64,000 nucleotides of DNA, taken from NCBI RefSeq assembly GCF_030052815.1, contig NC_079505.1, positions 78,686,351-78,750,350 on the forward strand, in the 5' to 3' direction. Positions 1-12,662 of the stretch are shown here, in pieces. Under the pieces are notes generated by a model, which did not search any database, had not been told where the DNA came from, and saw only the letters and a list, made by a program, of their open reading frames with translations. How positions within the stretch are numbered: position 1 is the first letter of the stretch; every line of letters begins with the position of its first letter. Position numbers and translations under genes: made by a program. The DNA is from Hevea brasiliensis (Eukaryota; Streptophyta; Magnoliopsida; Malpighiales; Euphorbiaceae).

Positions 1-880
1 ATTATTAAAATAAACTGTTGGAATTGCACTATCAGTTATTATTTGCTATCTGAAATTTTTCATGGATTTTGATTGATTTGTACAATTTGATTTTCTATTT
101 TGAATTGGTACCTGTGCCCAGAATCTGCATCTACTATCTAGCCCCGCCATGTGGACTATCATGATATTAGGTTACATCGTTGAGTCATGCATCATTACAC
201 TTTATGGTTTGCATTAGTATCATATGCATTGATATCTATGAAGGAAGAGGAAGGTATCTAATATCTGGTAGCACACTTATCATCTGGCCTTTGGTGATTT
301 GGGGTATCATCACCCTGGTGTACTGTATCATAAAATTTTATTGAATGAATTTCTTTTATGTATATATTTTATGAAATTATTTTATTAATGATTTTGATAG
401 CATGAGCATAATTTTATTGAATAAAAAATTTATTATGAAATTAATCAAGCATCTGCATGTTCCTGTTCCATTGTGTGCTATAATTATCATTCACTGAGCA
501 TTAGCTCAAACCACATTTTCTGTCTGTTATCTGTTTTAGATTAGTAGAATTCTGCAGCTGATCCAAATATTCAGCCCATTTTCTTGAGGGACAATCTTTG
601 ATTTGTTCTCATGGTATACCCAAATTCATGTTTCCTCGGGCTAATAATTAGTTTAGTTTATTGAACAGTTTAAGTTTTATTTGAAATCTGTAAAGACTCT
701 ACAGTTTACTTATGGGATATTTATGATATTTATTCAATATTTTGTTTATTTGGATTTTATCTATTTTTTTGGGATTAGTAAGTGACAATATATTTGTTTA
801 AGATACTCTGATAAGGCTTGCATGATTTAAGAATACTTAAATTATGCGTCGGTCACGATGCAAAATATTGGGTCGTGACA
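1..880 (+). mobile_element. 3' part of a 5' LTR, retroelement cut by window edge
   Basis: The stretch ends in GGGTCGTGACA at 870-880 and is followed three bases later by a classical initiator-Met tRNA primer-binding site, which is how a plant Ty3/gypsy-type 5' LTR ends. No matching TG start (TGTCACGACC) is visible inside the window, so the LTR start is either to the left of base 1 or unrecognised. It contains no open coding sequence. The last bases resemble the end of the LARD-like element at 6151-12662, but the rest does not, so it is a different family. Confidence 0.55.
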
Positions 881-884
881 AAGT

Positions 885-899
885 TGGTATCAGAGCCAC
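885..899 (+). other. Primer-binding site (tRNA-iMet type)
   Basis: TGGTATCAGAGCCAC directly follows the LTR end (880) after a four-base spacer. It is complementary to the 3' end of plant initiator-methionine tRNA, the usual reverse-transcription primer of LTR retrotransposons. Confidence 0.8.
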
Positions 900-1250
900 T
901 CGCGTGTCCTCTTGGGTGATGGTAGGGCAAACCTCAGCGAGGACGCTAAGTCCCAAAAGGGGGGGAGAAAGGTCCCTTAGGCAAATCTCACATCGACAAA
1001 GCACGAAGATAGTCTTGGGTTCAAAAAGTAATGATATATTAAATGGAAGACTAATCACTAGAGGCGCCTTTTGGTGGAATGGCCTGGAGAGTTGGAAGAA
1101 CTCCAGGGTTAAACATGCTCGCTTTAGAGAAATCTTAAGATGTGTGACCTCTTGGGAAGTTCTCCATTTCACCTATGGGATAAATCCGTGAGGCTTATGA
1201 CCAAAAAGGATAATTACTCTAGTTATTAGAGCCTGGCCGTTACAAATTAT
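900..1250 (+). mobile_element. Non-coding leader remnant of the same retroelement
   Basis: This GC-richer stretch follows the primer-binding site and ends in ordinary AT-rich DNA near 1250. A 115-codon frame crosses it (844-1191), but the frame starts inside the LTR, crosses the primer-binding site and has no gag motif, so I do not call a gene. No gag or pol follows, so this is a truncated or non-autonomous element. Confidence 0.5.
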
Positions 1251-2095
1251 TAGTCTCAAAAAGAATCACAAGGGTTTGAAAAGTGAGGGATTATAAGATT
1301 CTGTTTGTTTAAAGTTAAGTATGAAAGTGAGGAAATTATAGGACCTATACTATAAATGCAGCGATACTGACTAAACAAGAGTAAGAGAAAAAAAATCAAA
1401 GGTTAGCTACCATGTTCTTTTTTAAAAATTGAAGTTCAAAAGTGTAATGAATATTCTTTCTTCTAAAAGAATTATAATTTAAGTTTATTATTAAATATAT
1501 TGAGAGTATTAAAAAATAGTGCTTTTTGAATATAAAAAATTAATTATTTTTAATTTTAAAAAAAATAAAATCTATATCTTTTAGAGAAATAATATATACG
1601 TACTGATTACCTCTAATAATATTTTTATAAAAAGCATTCTTCATATGATTAGCCTTAAAAAAGTTAAGGATCTCATTGTGATAATCATCACTCCATTAAC
1701 ACTCCTGTTTGTTGGTGCAACAACTTTATCATATTGAAATTTATGTATCTGTCAGGAATTAAGAAGCAAAGATAAACCCTAATTCTTGGTGCCTATATAT
1801 GTTTTATTTTTCTCTTTTTATTTTTGATATTCTTGCAAGCATTATCTGTTGTGCAATTAGAGTACAATTTTTTATGTTATTTGTATAATTACAGTACAAT
1901 TAGTGAGAGCAATTGTTTCTCTTCTCAGTGAGAGAATTTATGTGTCCAGTCAAGAAAATATTGAGTGTCGAGTGGTGCCAGCCCCTCCCCCTCCAGGTAG
2001 GGGACGATTTCTTCCCTAATCGGAGTGTGGATTATTCTCTCCCCACCCCTGGCATGAGTTATGAATAGTGTAGCTTTGTGTTTTGGCTAACAGAT
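1251..2095. other. AT-rich spacer, possible intron and exon debris at the right
   Basis: Mostly AT-rich with no recognisable gene. Around 1920-2056 the sequence becomes GC-richer and contains a Pro-rich frame (about residues VVPAPPPP) with a stop inside. It could be a decayed upstream exon of the fragment at 2096, but I could not join the two in one convincing frame. Confidence 0.4.
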
Positions 2096-2333
2096 TGTTC
2101 CTTCAATGGGAGGGATTTATGAAGAATATGTGGTTGTTGATGGTTTCTGTATCTTGTTCGGGAGTCTTCCCAGTCTGCTGGAATTCTCAAGGGACGTGAA
2201 GATGTCGACGTACTGTGGGTTGCCGGTCCCTTGGCTAGATCAAAGTGAGATGCCTGAAGAGCTTTGCCAAGCAATTTTCGGTCTTCCAAGCCATGATTCC
2301 TTGATCCCCTTCAACGGCAACTGCTGCTCCTAG
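2096..2333 (+). CDS. Unrecognised coding fragment, possible 3'-terminal exon
   Basis: A GC-richer open frame of about 79 codons starts right after a good splice acceptor (TTTGGCTAACAG) and ends with TAG at 2331-2333. It reads IVPSMGGIYEEYVVVDGF at its start and ends in LIPFNGNCCS. The composition and the hydrophobic/acidic pattern look like real protein, unlike the surrounding DNA. I do not recognise the family and see no clear upstream exons, so it may be the last exon of a gene whose 5' part is lost or the remains of a captured gene. An internal Met (2106) gives a 75-codon ORF if it stands alone. The opposite strand also has an open frame (2059-2289), which I take to be a shadow. Confidence 0.3.
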
Positions 2334-2459
2334 CTAACCCTCATCTTGGAGTTGATGGTTTCTTGGTCGAGCAGTTATAGTTTTAGCAAGGGATTGTGTG
2401 TTCCAATCTTGTGTTGCCTTCTGAGCTGCATGGGCTTTGTAATTCCTGTGCAATTGTCA

Positions 2460-2496
<37 letters not shown>
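2460..2496. repeat. (AT)n microsatellite
   Basis: Uninterrupted alternating TA for about 34 bases, 130 bases past the end of the coding fragment. Confidence 0.95.
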
Positions 2497-2639
2497 TCAT
2501 TGGAACTTCTAAATTCCCATATTGTTCATAAACTTTTCATATATATTTTTTCTAAGACCTATTTATTAAAATTCATTATATAAATTATTTTCTTCATAAA
2601 TAATAACAATAATTATAATAATAATTCACAAATTAAAAA

Positions 2640-3370
2640 AAAAAAAACTTTTTAGATATTTCTATACCTTATGCATCCCAATAATAGTATTTTTTAAATT
2701 CATTAAATTTTAATAAAATTAAAAATCTAAAATATGTTAATTAATTTCAAAAATTTATAGAAATTATTGTGTACCTTATTTGAGAATAATCCAAAAATTA
2801 AAGATACCCAAAATCATCTATATAATTTAAAAAAAAAATGTTTAAAAAATAGAATTTCAAAAATTTCAAATTGGACCTAAAAATCTAAATTTGTTAATTA
2901 ACTTCAAAAAAATACATATAAATTATTAAAACAAATTAAATTTTAATAAACTAAATGTCTAAAATATGCTAATCAATTTCAAAAATTCATAAAAATTATT
3001 GTGTAACTTATTTGAGAATGGTCTAATTATTAAAAATACTCAAAAATCATTTGCATAATCTAGAAAAAAATGTTAAAAAATAGAATTTCAAAAACTTCAA
3101 ATCGAACCTAAAAATCGAAATATGCTAATTAACTTTAAAAATTTATAGAAATTATTTTCTACCTCATTTGATAATAGTCAAAATTATTTACGTAATTTAG
3201 GAAAAATATTTTTAAACATATAATTTTTAAAATTTTAAATCAAACCTAAAAGTCTAAATATACTTATTAATTTCAAAATTCATAGTGAGAATGGTCCAAA
3301 AGATACTCAAAATTATTTACATAATATAGATAAAAAAGTAAAAAAAATAAAATTTGAAAATTTTTAATTC
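2640..3370. repeat. Degenerate AT-rich tandem array
   Basis: A phrase close to AAAAATCTAAATATGCTAAT recurs at about 2721, 2879, 2954, 3108 and 3248. Each occurrence is followed by similar text (TTTCAAAAATTCATAGAAATTATTG, then a TTTGAGAATGGTC-like stretch). Most spacings are about 140-160 bases, with one short unit of about 75. This reads as a decayed satellite-like array or local duplication. No coding capacity. Confidence 0.6.
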
Positions 3371-4853
3371 GATTTGATTCTGAACCGATTCTAATTATGC
3401 TTAAGAAAACACAGAACGGTAATTGACCTCTTTTGACAGGTTTTAATTTGATTTAAAAATAAAAAATATTGATTTGATTCAATTTTGATATAATTTACAA
3501 TTCAAGCCAAACTGTGATTAGATGTAATTAGTTATATGGAATATTTTCAAAGCTACAAGATGACGTTGGCACCAAAAAAAAGTATAATTATTGTGAAAAA
3601 AAAAATTATAAAAAAAAGGCACTACCACTTAAAAATCACAATGTCCTCATGTATATATAATTCTCATAGTACGACTACAAGACAAATATAATTGTCTTTA
3701 TAAACTACCTCATACGCAAGAGGGAAACGATCACATCGTTAAGATGTGTACTTTCACTAGTTGGAGTTTTGTTCAAGATCTCGTTCAGATGAAAATTAGT
3801 TTAAGATCAACCTGAAATTGGACCTTAGCCATGGCTATCCAAATCAATCAATACGTTCATAATTTGCCTTATTAAAATTTAATTCAGAGATTAATTAATT
3901 TAATTAATTATGTAGCGAATGTCATCGGTCAACATTTGTGCATTATATATGCTAATTTGATATTAATGAATCTCAATCTTCTAATTATCTATCTAATTGT
4001 TTAATTTATGATAGGCATCCACTTACATTAGAGGAATTTATATGACTAATTATTCTATGTATGTTTAACGGGCTAAATTTGCTTTTTGTATTTTATTTTA
4101 TATTATTTTATTATGTTAAAAGAATAATTAATTATTATTATTATTATTATTGTGATCTTACTTATGAACAGTAACAAAATAAAAGTTAGGCACAACATGA
4201 TGTCGTTGATGAGGATCAAGGAAGATAAGCATCATTTCTTTTAAGAATTAACATTGAATGGCCATTTTTTTTTATTTATTTAGAATATCAATTGTTTAAA
4301 AATTGGTATTTTTGAAATTTCAAAAATAATAATTAAAATTGACAATAAAATCAACCTTCGCCACATATCAAATGAGATACTTTCCATTCATTTGTCCAAT
4401 TCTATGAGGATGTAAATTTTTCCATTTTTTTTTTTAAAAAAGGGTGTTTAATTTAATTATCAAAGGCTAGATGATATTTTTTTTATATATTTTAATAAGA
4501 TATTTAATTAAATAAATTGAATCATGAACATATCACTTTTAGTGTAAAATAATTTATTTTGAGATAATTTAATTTTAAAATTAAAAAATTTAAAATTGAA
4601 CCTAAAAATTAATAAAATAAAAATAATTGTATTTTTGTGGTGTAGACTATTTAATGATTCAATGATTCCATTGGAAAGGGAAATGCAGAAGAAAACAATT
4701 ACGTGGTTGCTGAAACACGTTTAACACGCCATAATAATTTTGTGTTATGAGTGCCTGTTCGCATTTCAAGATCTCAATTAATTTTAACTACTTGTGTTGG
4801 ACTTCTGATACTTTGCTACACGGAATCTTATGGAGATGGGAATGCAGGGACTC
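3371..4853. other. AT-rich intergenic DNA upstream of the RING-H2 gene
   Basis: No gene recognised. It contains a short (TTA)n run near 4131-4152 and poly-A/T tracts. The last few hundred bases are the promoter side of the gene at 4958. Confidence 0.6.
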
Positions 4854-4860
4854 TATAAAT
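4854..4860 (+). promoter_or_regulatory. TATA box of the RING-H2 gene
   Basis: CTCTATAAATA lies about 100 bases before the start codon at 4958. A transcription start about 30 bases downstream would fall near 4885-4890. Confidence 0.6.
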
Positions 4861-4890
4861 ACGTACCCAGTAAGCATCGATCCCTCCACC

Positions 4891-4911
4891 ATGGCTACCT
4901 TATCAAATTAA
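4891..4911 (+). CDS. Short upstream ORF (6 residues)
   Basis: ATG GCT ACC TTA TCA AAT TAA encodes MATLSN. The ATG sits in a strong plant initiation context (ACCATGGC) between the TATA box and the main start codon, and its stop is 46 bases before the main ATG. If the transcript starts before 4891 it could damp translation of the RING-H2 protein. The predicted transcription start is very close, so the uORF may be excluded from some transcripts. Confidence 0.35.
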   Translation: MATLSN

Positions 4912-4957
4912 TTATTATCCCTTTGCTTGCATTTGCCCTAACCCATTTATATCAATC

Positions 4958-5377
4958 ATGTTTTCTTATATAGTCTTGGCAGCTAGCTTCTTAAAATGGG
5001 CATGGAATTTCTTGCTCCACTATTCTTTCTTCTCCAGTCACCCTAGCCTGGACCTGCCTGAAACTCTGCAAGAACTGAGCCTGTGTTACTACGATGAGCG
5101 CAACCCTCCGGGGCAAAACGACTCTTTGGAGGAATGTGCTGTGTGTCTTTCCAGGTTTCAACATGGAGAAGAGATTAGAGAATTGAGATGCAACCATGTC
5201 TTTCACAGAGCTTGCTTGGACTCCTGGCTCCTTTGCAAATGTGCAAGGTGTCCCCTTTGCCGCGATTTCATTGCCCCGCGTAGGACTGTCACAGAGCCTG
5301 GACCGGAAGTTTTCGTGTTTAAGTATTCTTCTTCTTTCTGTTCTAATGACGACCGTCAGACATGGTGGCTAAGATGA
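4958..5377 (+). CDS. RING-H2 finger protein (BRH1/ATL-like E3 ubiquitin ligase)
   Basis: Intact single-exon gene, 139 residues. Residues 1-27 are hydrophobic and aromatic and look like a signal anchor. A complete RING-H2 domain follows: C60-x2-C63, C78-x-H80, H83-x2-C86, C98-x2-C101, with the usual FH and W90 positions. Small plant proteins of this layout (BRH1, RHA, XERICO-like) act as E3 ligases, binding an E2 through the RING and often sitting in membranes. The length fits that group. The tail from residue 105 is basic, then Ser/Phe-rich, and unremarkable. The ATG at 4958 is chosen because it lies 3' of the TATA box and gives the hydrophobic N-terminus. The substrate cannot be read from sequence. 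The gene stands alone with AT-rich DNA on both sides and no intron, as is normal for the family. Confidence 0.9.
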   Translation: MFSYIVLAASFLKWAWNFLLHYSFFSSHPSLDLPETLQELSLCYYDERNPPGQNDSLEECAVCLSRFQHGEEIRELRCNHVFHRACLDSWLLCKCARCPLCRDFIAPRRTVTEPGPEVFVFKYSSSFCSNDDRQTWWLR

Positions 5378-6150
5378 ATATGAATTTCCAAATATAATAA
5401 TTAATGCATGTCTCAGTGATCTAAGCGCCTTATCTTTGGAGTTGAAAGGTAGGGTGGGCGTCGATCGCAATCTGTCCGCCACAAATAAAGAACATTTATA
5501 ATTTTTTTTTTTTATTAAGTGTGTAGAATATTAGAGGAAATTATAAAAACGAAAAAAATATATAGTTTTAAATTTTTTGTAATTATATTTCATATTAAAA
5601 AATTACTAATTATATTTTTTCACTTCTACCATACCATTAACTATACTATTAATTTAATAGTGGAGATTCCAATCAGATGTCATGTCCTGCCAATCGGTAA
5701 AAATTGAAAGTACATATTTTTTTTTCAATTTTCTCTATCTATTTTAATTTATATAAAATTTCAAATCATTTATAAAATTAAGAGTTAATTAACATTCAAT
5801 TTGAATTTATTTAATTAACCTTAAAATATAATAAATTAGTGGTAAAAAATGAGAATAAAAATAAGAGACCTAAGATGATATGAAAGAAAGTAAAATAAAA
5901 AAATTTATAATCTTTGAATATTTATACGAAATTAATTTTGAATATTACTGAATGGCAAAAATAATCTATATAGCTAATTTTAACAAATTTAAGAGACTTA
6001 ATTGACTCATTTGAAGAATCATAAATTAGAATCAAAATATTATCAACTAATTAAAGCTCCGTTTGTTTCGTAAAAAATAATTTATATATAGAAAATATTT
6101 TTCATAAAAAATATTTTAATATTTTTTATAAAAAATATTTTCATTATTTA
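5378..6150. other. AT-rich spacer
   Basis: 3' flank of the RING-H2 gene. No gene or clear repeat seen. The short frame at 5519-5707 is low-complexity and not supported. The last 90 bases (CTCCGTTTGTTTCG, then AT-rich) resemble text common in plant MITEs, but I could not find paired ends. Confidence 0.5.
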
Positions 6151-6582
6151 TGTAACGACCCAACCTATAGGCCGGACCGGCACTAGGACCTGGGCCAGTC
6201 TAAAGCCCCCGAGACCCGTAGTAAACCTAACTATTCCTCAACTCATAAGTAGGCCTATAATTTAGGCCCAATATGGTTATAAAATAATTTAAATTAAACT
6301 GTTATAATTTTATTTCGAGCCAACTTAGCCCAATAATTATCAGAAACTAAAATTAGGGAGGCCCAGTTCAACCATGTTACATCACTTACAAATTATTTAA
6401 AACTCATAAAAAAATTTTCATTTATTAATACAAATACTTAAATTCATGCAGTCCATGATAGAATTAATACTACTACTAGTACATGTAGAGTCTTAAATTA
6501 CAAATTTAGAGGATAATAATACAATTAAGTTATCTTTTCATAACCTGAGAGGAAAGGGACAGGTTATTCTGAAAAATGTCTC
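6151..6582 (-). repeat. Truncated 3' LTR of the LARD-like element
   Basis: Matches 10221-10652 almost base for base until ACAGG(T/A)TATTCTGAAAAAT, after which the two diverge abruptly. Ends in GGGTCGTTACA on the minus strand, one base different from its partner. Confidence 0.75.
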
Positions 6583-8830
6583 ATCCACTTCCTTTTCCTA
6601 TTTCTGTTATTGTTGATATCTTTTCAACCTACTGTATTTATTCTTTAACCTTTGTTTTCTCTCATTCTTATACTTTTTCCTTCAAGGATGTCCATTCCAT
6701 CATCAACTTTAACTTTCTTTTTATTTCTTAGTCCTATCTTGATTACTAGTTCCATTACTTTGAGAATTTTAATCTTACGATTGACCCCTACCAGCACATT
6801 CTTCACATTACGTAACACTTATAATTAACCATAGAAAATTCTTTTTGTATCCCCCTTTTCTAACTTAACTATCAGAACATTATCATTCCCTAACAGCCTT
6901 AGTAGGAAATTGCTCATCCTGGATGGATAGGAGCCCCATAAACTATAAGTTCCATATGAACTAACACGGCTGTGGGAAATGTGTGTAGTGCCTTAATTCC
7001 AAACAAGATACTTCACATGTTTATTCTCCTTAATATAATCACATATACTGCTCATAGCTTTCCAAACTTCAGTCTCAACTTTTCCCATTAGCAACAATTC
7101 TATTCACTGTAACTCATTAGCAATTAGCACTTCCTCCAGCTTATAGTTCAAAAGGGTTGTAAGCCCTAGTAACTAGCTCGATTTAACTCCTGTTATTACT
7201 CTGATCGTCCTTTCATACTTAACACTAAGTATGCACTTACTATCATTCTCATATCAGGAAATTGTGTATGGATCGGTGCCTACCAAACTCTTAAATAACT
7301 AGGTCTCCTTGACTCAGTTTCTGTTCCTTATATAACACTCTAGAATCAAAAACACGAGCTAAACTTGAAAAGAAAGAAAAATATTCTCTTATATTCAACT
7401 ACGCTTGATTGTCCATATAATAATGTTAACCTATGTTTCTTGGTTTTTCTCCCCAAATTTCATTATCTCCTAGCATAATTGTGCTCTACCTATAAGGTAT
7501 CATCTGCATGAACCCTTTACCGTACCATTGTCCTTCCTGACATAATATTTTATAATTTATTAACTTTACTTATACTTGACCTATGATTCATATCTATCAT
7601 CATTTATATTGTGCCCTTAACTTTTGTTGATTCCTGAAAGATTTCTCTCACTAATAAATTCTTCCAACACTAATTCTACCCTTATCTATGGTCATTAATT
7701 TGATCCTTGAACTTTCTAGTGATTTATAACCATCCAGACTTGTCACTTTTCATTCTACCCCTACTGTTGTCATGTCGTTATTGCTTCACTACAAAGTGAT
7801 TCTGTTGATCACACTAAAAATGTTTGCCTGACATTCATAATGAACCTCTAACTACCTTTTCACTATCTCAAAAGTCTAACCTAAAGCCCCTGTGTCATTA
7901 TCTATCATTCTTTTCCTCTCATCATACCTTTTTGATCCCTTAGATTAACTTTTATTCAACTTACTACTTACTAACTTCTTCTTCTCTGCCTAATTAGATA
8001 GTCCACAATATCATTGCACACCTTCTAGCTTTTGCTCATTATTATTGTATTCCTCGCCTAATCTTCTTGATACTGTTAACAAGTTAAAAGAATCTTGCCC
8101 CATTGCTATCCACTTCACTTTAGAAATAGAGAATAGATAGAGTATGATCCAATCATGAAACTCCAAGCTCTATAATTTAGCCCCTGGCACTACCTCAACT
8201 ACATCATGCTATGAGTATCACATTACTAGATTCCACACTTCCATCACTATTCTCACTAATATGGTCCCATTTTGGGTTCTCCATCCTTGTCATTCACCTT
8301 GTCAATAATAACACTTAGCCTACCCTATATCTTAACTTTATTCCTTTTATTATGCGCTATTTAGGTTGTCCTTTCATTTATTTCCTTTGTCTTACCCAAA
8401 ATTAAACTTGACTATTCTATCCCTAGTTCCATTCTTCTTCCTAACATGACAGTTGTACTTGCTAACTATATCTTTCAGAGTCTCTATCGCGTTATCATAT
8501 GTTTGTGCTACTCAGATTTGGTCTTTTGACCACTCTAGCTAGTACTTCCACTGGCATTTAGATTATATTGCATCTACAATCAATTGTCCAAACCTTCATT
8601 CTGCACTTTCTCTATCCATTGGCCTTCTATAATTTATCTTCGCTAATTTATTTCTCTTAACACTATTATAATTAGATTATACTATTGTTTTGAACAATAT
8701 GAAGTTAGAAAGGAACTCAGGAAATTGCAGTCATACCTTTATCGTATGATTTCTATTCTTATCCTTTAGCTTACATAATACCCTTACTACCTCAAGAACT
8801 GATTCTGCAATAATTTTATTTATTTGTTAC

Positions 8831-8945
<115 letters not shown>

Positions 8946-10204
8946 TTCCATGTTTATCCAATTCAAAGGATTTACATTCTTCGTGATCTGATTATATATG
9001 ATTCCTATAATGGAACTTGCATCCTCTGCAGGATACCCGAGCCAACTACTCTCTACCACACACTACAGTCCTATCTCGGACACTATTCCATAAGTCATCA
9101 TTATCAGCAATAACCTTCGATCCCTTCTGAAAAGATAGGACTATACCCTAACTTGCTGCAACAAAGGTACTATATTTACCACTTTGCAAGAACCATGTCA
9201 AGTTAATGACTCTTTTATCATATCATAGCTCTATAAATCATCAGTTCATAGTTTCGACCTTCTCTAGGTAGTAGGATTGTACTTTACACCTTACTGATAC
9301 ACACAAGATATACTATTCTCACTAAACTCTAAGCAAAACGTCTGTCATACTACAATAACGATCCAAAATTCCATACTGAAGACTAGATGATCTCACTCTA
9401 TAAGTGTCACGTTTACTTTGCAACTAATCTGAAACCTCTGGTCTGATGGCAACTCTTGATGTAACTCTAGCTCATGCTAGGGTAACTGAGTCACTGACTC
9501 TAGTTATCACCCAACTGTGACCTTTCAATATTCTAACTCTAGACCCCTAACTAGGAGTTCCCAACTCCTTTGCAGATATAGAACTCTGTTCTGGCATAAC
9601 TGTACCAAAACAGAAGCCATCCGTAAACACCCTCATTACGGAGCACCACAGGGATGCATGCAGCTCTACACAATCATCTCAGATCGGTACTGTAATCTGT
9701 AGCTTACAGAGCAGACATCGAGAACATTGTATAGTTACTACGATACGTCCTGACATACTAGGTCTCCCAATTTTTTATCTCTCTTGGATCTTCTATTATC
9801 AAAAACTTATTCTGACTGGGTCATTCATCGATGATCGCCAGTGATGGTATCCTCATCCTTATCTAGGGCAACTGTACTTTCAAGACTCACCTTTATGTAC
9901 TTGTGCCTTGCACGAAATGGGCACACCATTTAAACCCATACAGACAGAAACATAGCATTTCTTGGAGTACGTATCCTCATGATAGACCTCACATGTCTAC
10001 TAATTCTATTTCACATTTCTATGTACTCCACGAAAATCAAGACACTAATTGAGGCACTTTTATATTTTCCGAGGTATAACGCAGAATCTAGAAACAAAGA
10101 ATTACAGAAATGACAAAACAGAATCCTATACTCCGCATGTAACATCCTAACAAGACTCCTTTTACACTCCCAAGTATATTCTTTCCCATGAATCTGGAGC
10201 CTAA

Positions 10205-10216
10205 GCTCTGATACCA
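10205..10216 (-). other. Primer-binding site of the LARD-like element
   Basis: GCTCTGATACCA on the plus strand is TGGTATCAGAGC on the minus strand, four bases inside the 5' LTR end at 10221. Same primer type as at 885. Confidence 0.8.
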
Positions 10217-10220
10217 ACTT

Positions 10221-12662
10221 TGTCACGACCCAACCTATGAGCCGGACCGACACTAAGACCTGGGCCAGCCTAAAGCTCCCGAGACCCGTAGTAAGCCTAA
10301 CTATTCCTCAACCCATGAGTAAGCCTATAATTTAGGTCCAATATGCATATAAAATAATTTAAATTAAACTGTTATAATTTTATTTCAGGCTAACTTAGCC
10401 CAGTAATTATCAGAAACTAAAATTAGGGGAGCCCAGCTCAACCCTGTTACATCACTTACAAATTATTTAAAACTCATAAAAAATTTTTCATTTATTAATA
10501 CAAAAACTTAAATTCATGCAGTCCCTGACAGAATTAATGCTACTACTAGTACATGCGGAGTCCTAAATTACAAATTTAGAGGATAATAATACAATTAAGT
10601 AATCTTTTCATAACCTGAGAGGAAAGGGACAGGATATTCTGAAAAATTTCTCCTCTTGTAGCCTGGAAAAATATGGTGAATAGAAGTGAGCGTTCGACTC
10701 AGAGAGTAAAATATCAATTTTAACCATAATCTCTATAACTATCTAAAGCTAATGCACCCTGTAGAGTGAAATGCAACATCAGCAATAATTTTCACATCAT
10801 AACAACAAGAAGGTAATTTGGAGCACTCACACACCCAGTAATATCAATCAATATATATATGGGAGCTGATCCCCGATACAGCTCTCTTAATCCAACCTGT
10901 GCCAGCGAAGAACTCAGCTCGGACTTCCACTTAATAACCAAATCTGGATCCCAGTGAAGAACTCAAGCCGTGTCTACCCGTCCTATCCATAGTCAACACC
11001 ACATCACACGCACGCCAACGCACGCACACTGCTCCAAATTACCACAATAACATCTATGGCACTTTAACAGTTATGAATGCAACATAAAATGTGCCTAGAG
11101 TTTAACTACATAAATACATACATATAAGTGATGCATGGGCATGCTTAACATATAATAATATCGAAATTACAATTAAAATTAATATTTTACTCACTGTACA
11201 CCGATGACTATTGTGGCTGCTGGATGCAGGAAAATAGCTGACATCGATCACCTAATAATTAAATTATAAATTTATTAGTGCTAAGTCAAAATAAAACTCT
11301 AAAGAGGCAATAGACAGCCTAATTTATGCCGGAAATCCGGCAGAGTTTCCCCTATACCTGGGATCTACCCAACCTGCAAAAAGGCTCAAATAACACTTCT
11401 AAATTCAACTCATATCTCATCATCATTATATGGCCCCTCCTGGACCCTCTAAACCAAGCAATACTCAAAATCTTAAAAATTACGTTTTAGTCCCTATAAT
11501 TGACATTTTGTAAAAATCTACTCAACCATGCTCTAAAAATTCTAAAATTTTGTCCCGCTGTCCTTAATAATATTATAAGGCTATTGCAAAATGAATTGTA
11601 ATTTTCTAATCACCCATGAATATTTTATTCAAGAATTTTACTCAATTCTATAAGTTTCCAACAGCTAACATATTCTTAATTCAACCCAATTCAATATTCA
11701 CATATTTAAACCTCCATCCTCAAGCTTCAACCAATTATATAAAATTTAAATATCATAAATTTCAAATAATCTTATATGCCCATATACTAAAAATCTAACT
11801 AAAATCCATCTATATTTTCCAAAAATATTCTACAATCACTCAAAAAATTCAACAAACACCATAAAATATCTCCAAATAATTTTACTTTCATAATATATTT
11901 TTCTTAGAATTTTTCTCCAATTTTTCCTATTTAAGAAACACTGTATTTATGCTCCACAGACAGAGAAATAATAAAATAGTCTTACCCGAAGTTTATCTGT
12001 ATCTCGAAAGTTTCAAAAATTTATGAGGAAGCCTCTGGAAGTTGAATCATCTCCATAGCCCACCGGAGCCACCGCTGGAACCACCGCGCACGGTGGCTGG
12101 CCGCTGGTCGCCAGCGACATTTGCCAGATCTGATCATAGCATCATGTTCCTCCCCTCTTCCTCAATCTATATGTGGTCTCGGATCGTCGATCCAACAGTC
12201 GGATCGTCCTAGATCTAACGAAAAAGCTTGAAAAACCCGAAACTTCTCTCCTCTATGTCTCACTCATCCGACCTCCATTTGCTACAAAATTGGTATCAAA
12301 AGAAAGCTCTCGGAACAAGCTTTCCAACGCCACCTGAATTGCCTCGATCGGACGTCAGATGAAGCCGGAATCGCGCCAAAAAGCCGTTGCCCACCGTGCA
12401 CGCGTTTTCTCTCTCTTCTCCCTCTCTTGCCGCCGTTTCTAGTGGTCTAGCCGTCTCCGGAGGGTCGCCGGCTTGGTGGGGGGCCGCTTGGGAGGTCGCC
12501 GACCTGTCATCGGAGTAGGAAAGAAGAAGAAGAGAGGATAGGAGAGAAATTGTTGGGGGGGGGGATTTTTGAAACTTTTTTTTTTTTTATAAAAAGCTGG
12601 CAGTGACAGTGGAAACCCACTGTCACACGTCAAAGTCCCATCTTTTTTTTTTTTTTGTTACA
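10221..12662 (-). repeat. 5' LTR of the LARD-like element
   Basis: Bounded by TGTCACGACC at 10221 and TTGTTACA at 12655-12662 (plus strand). The part near 12050-12500 is GC-rich, with ACCGCTGGAACCACCG-like text and several open frames without known domains. Poly-T tracts at about 12576-12590 and 12641-12656 sit near the LTR start. Confidence 0.6.

Noticed and set aside
844..1191. 115-codon plus-strand ORF at the left edge
   Set aside because: It begins in the LTR and crosses the primer-binding site; no protein motif.
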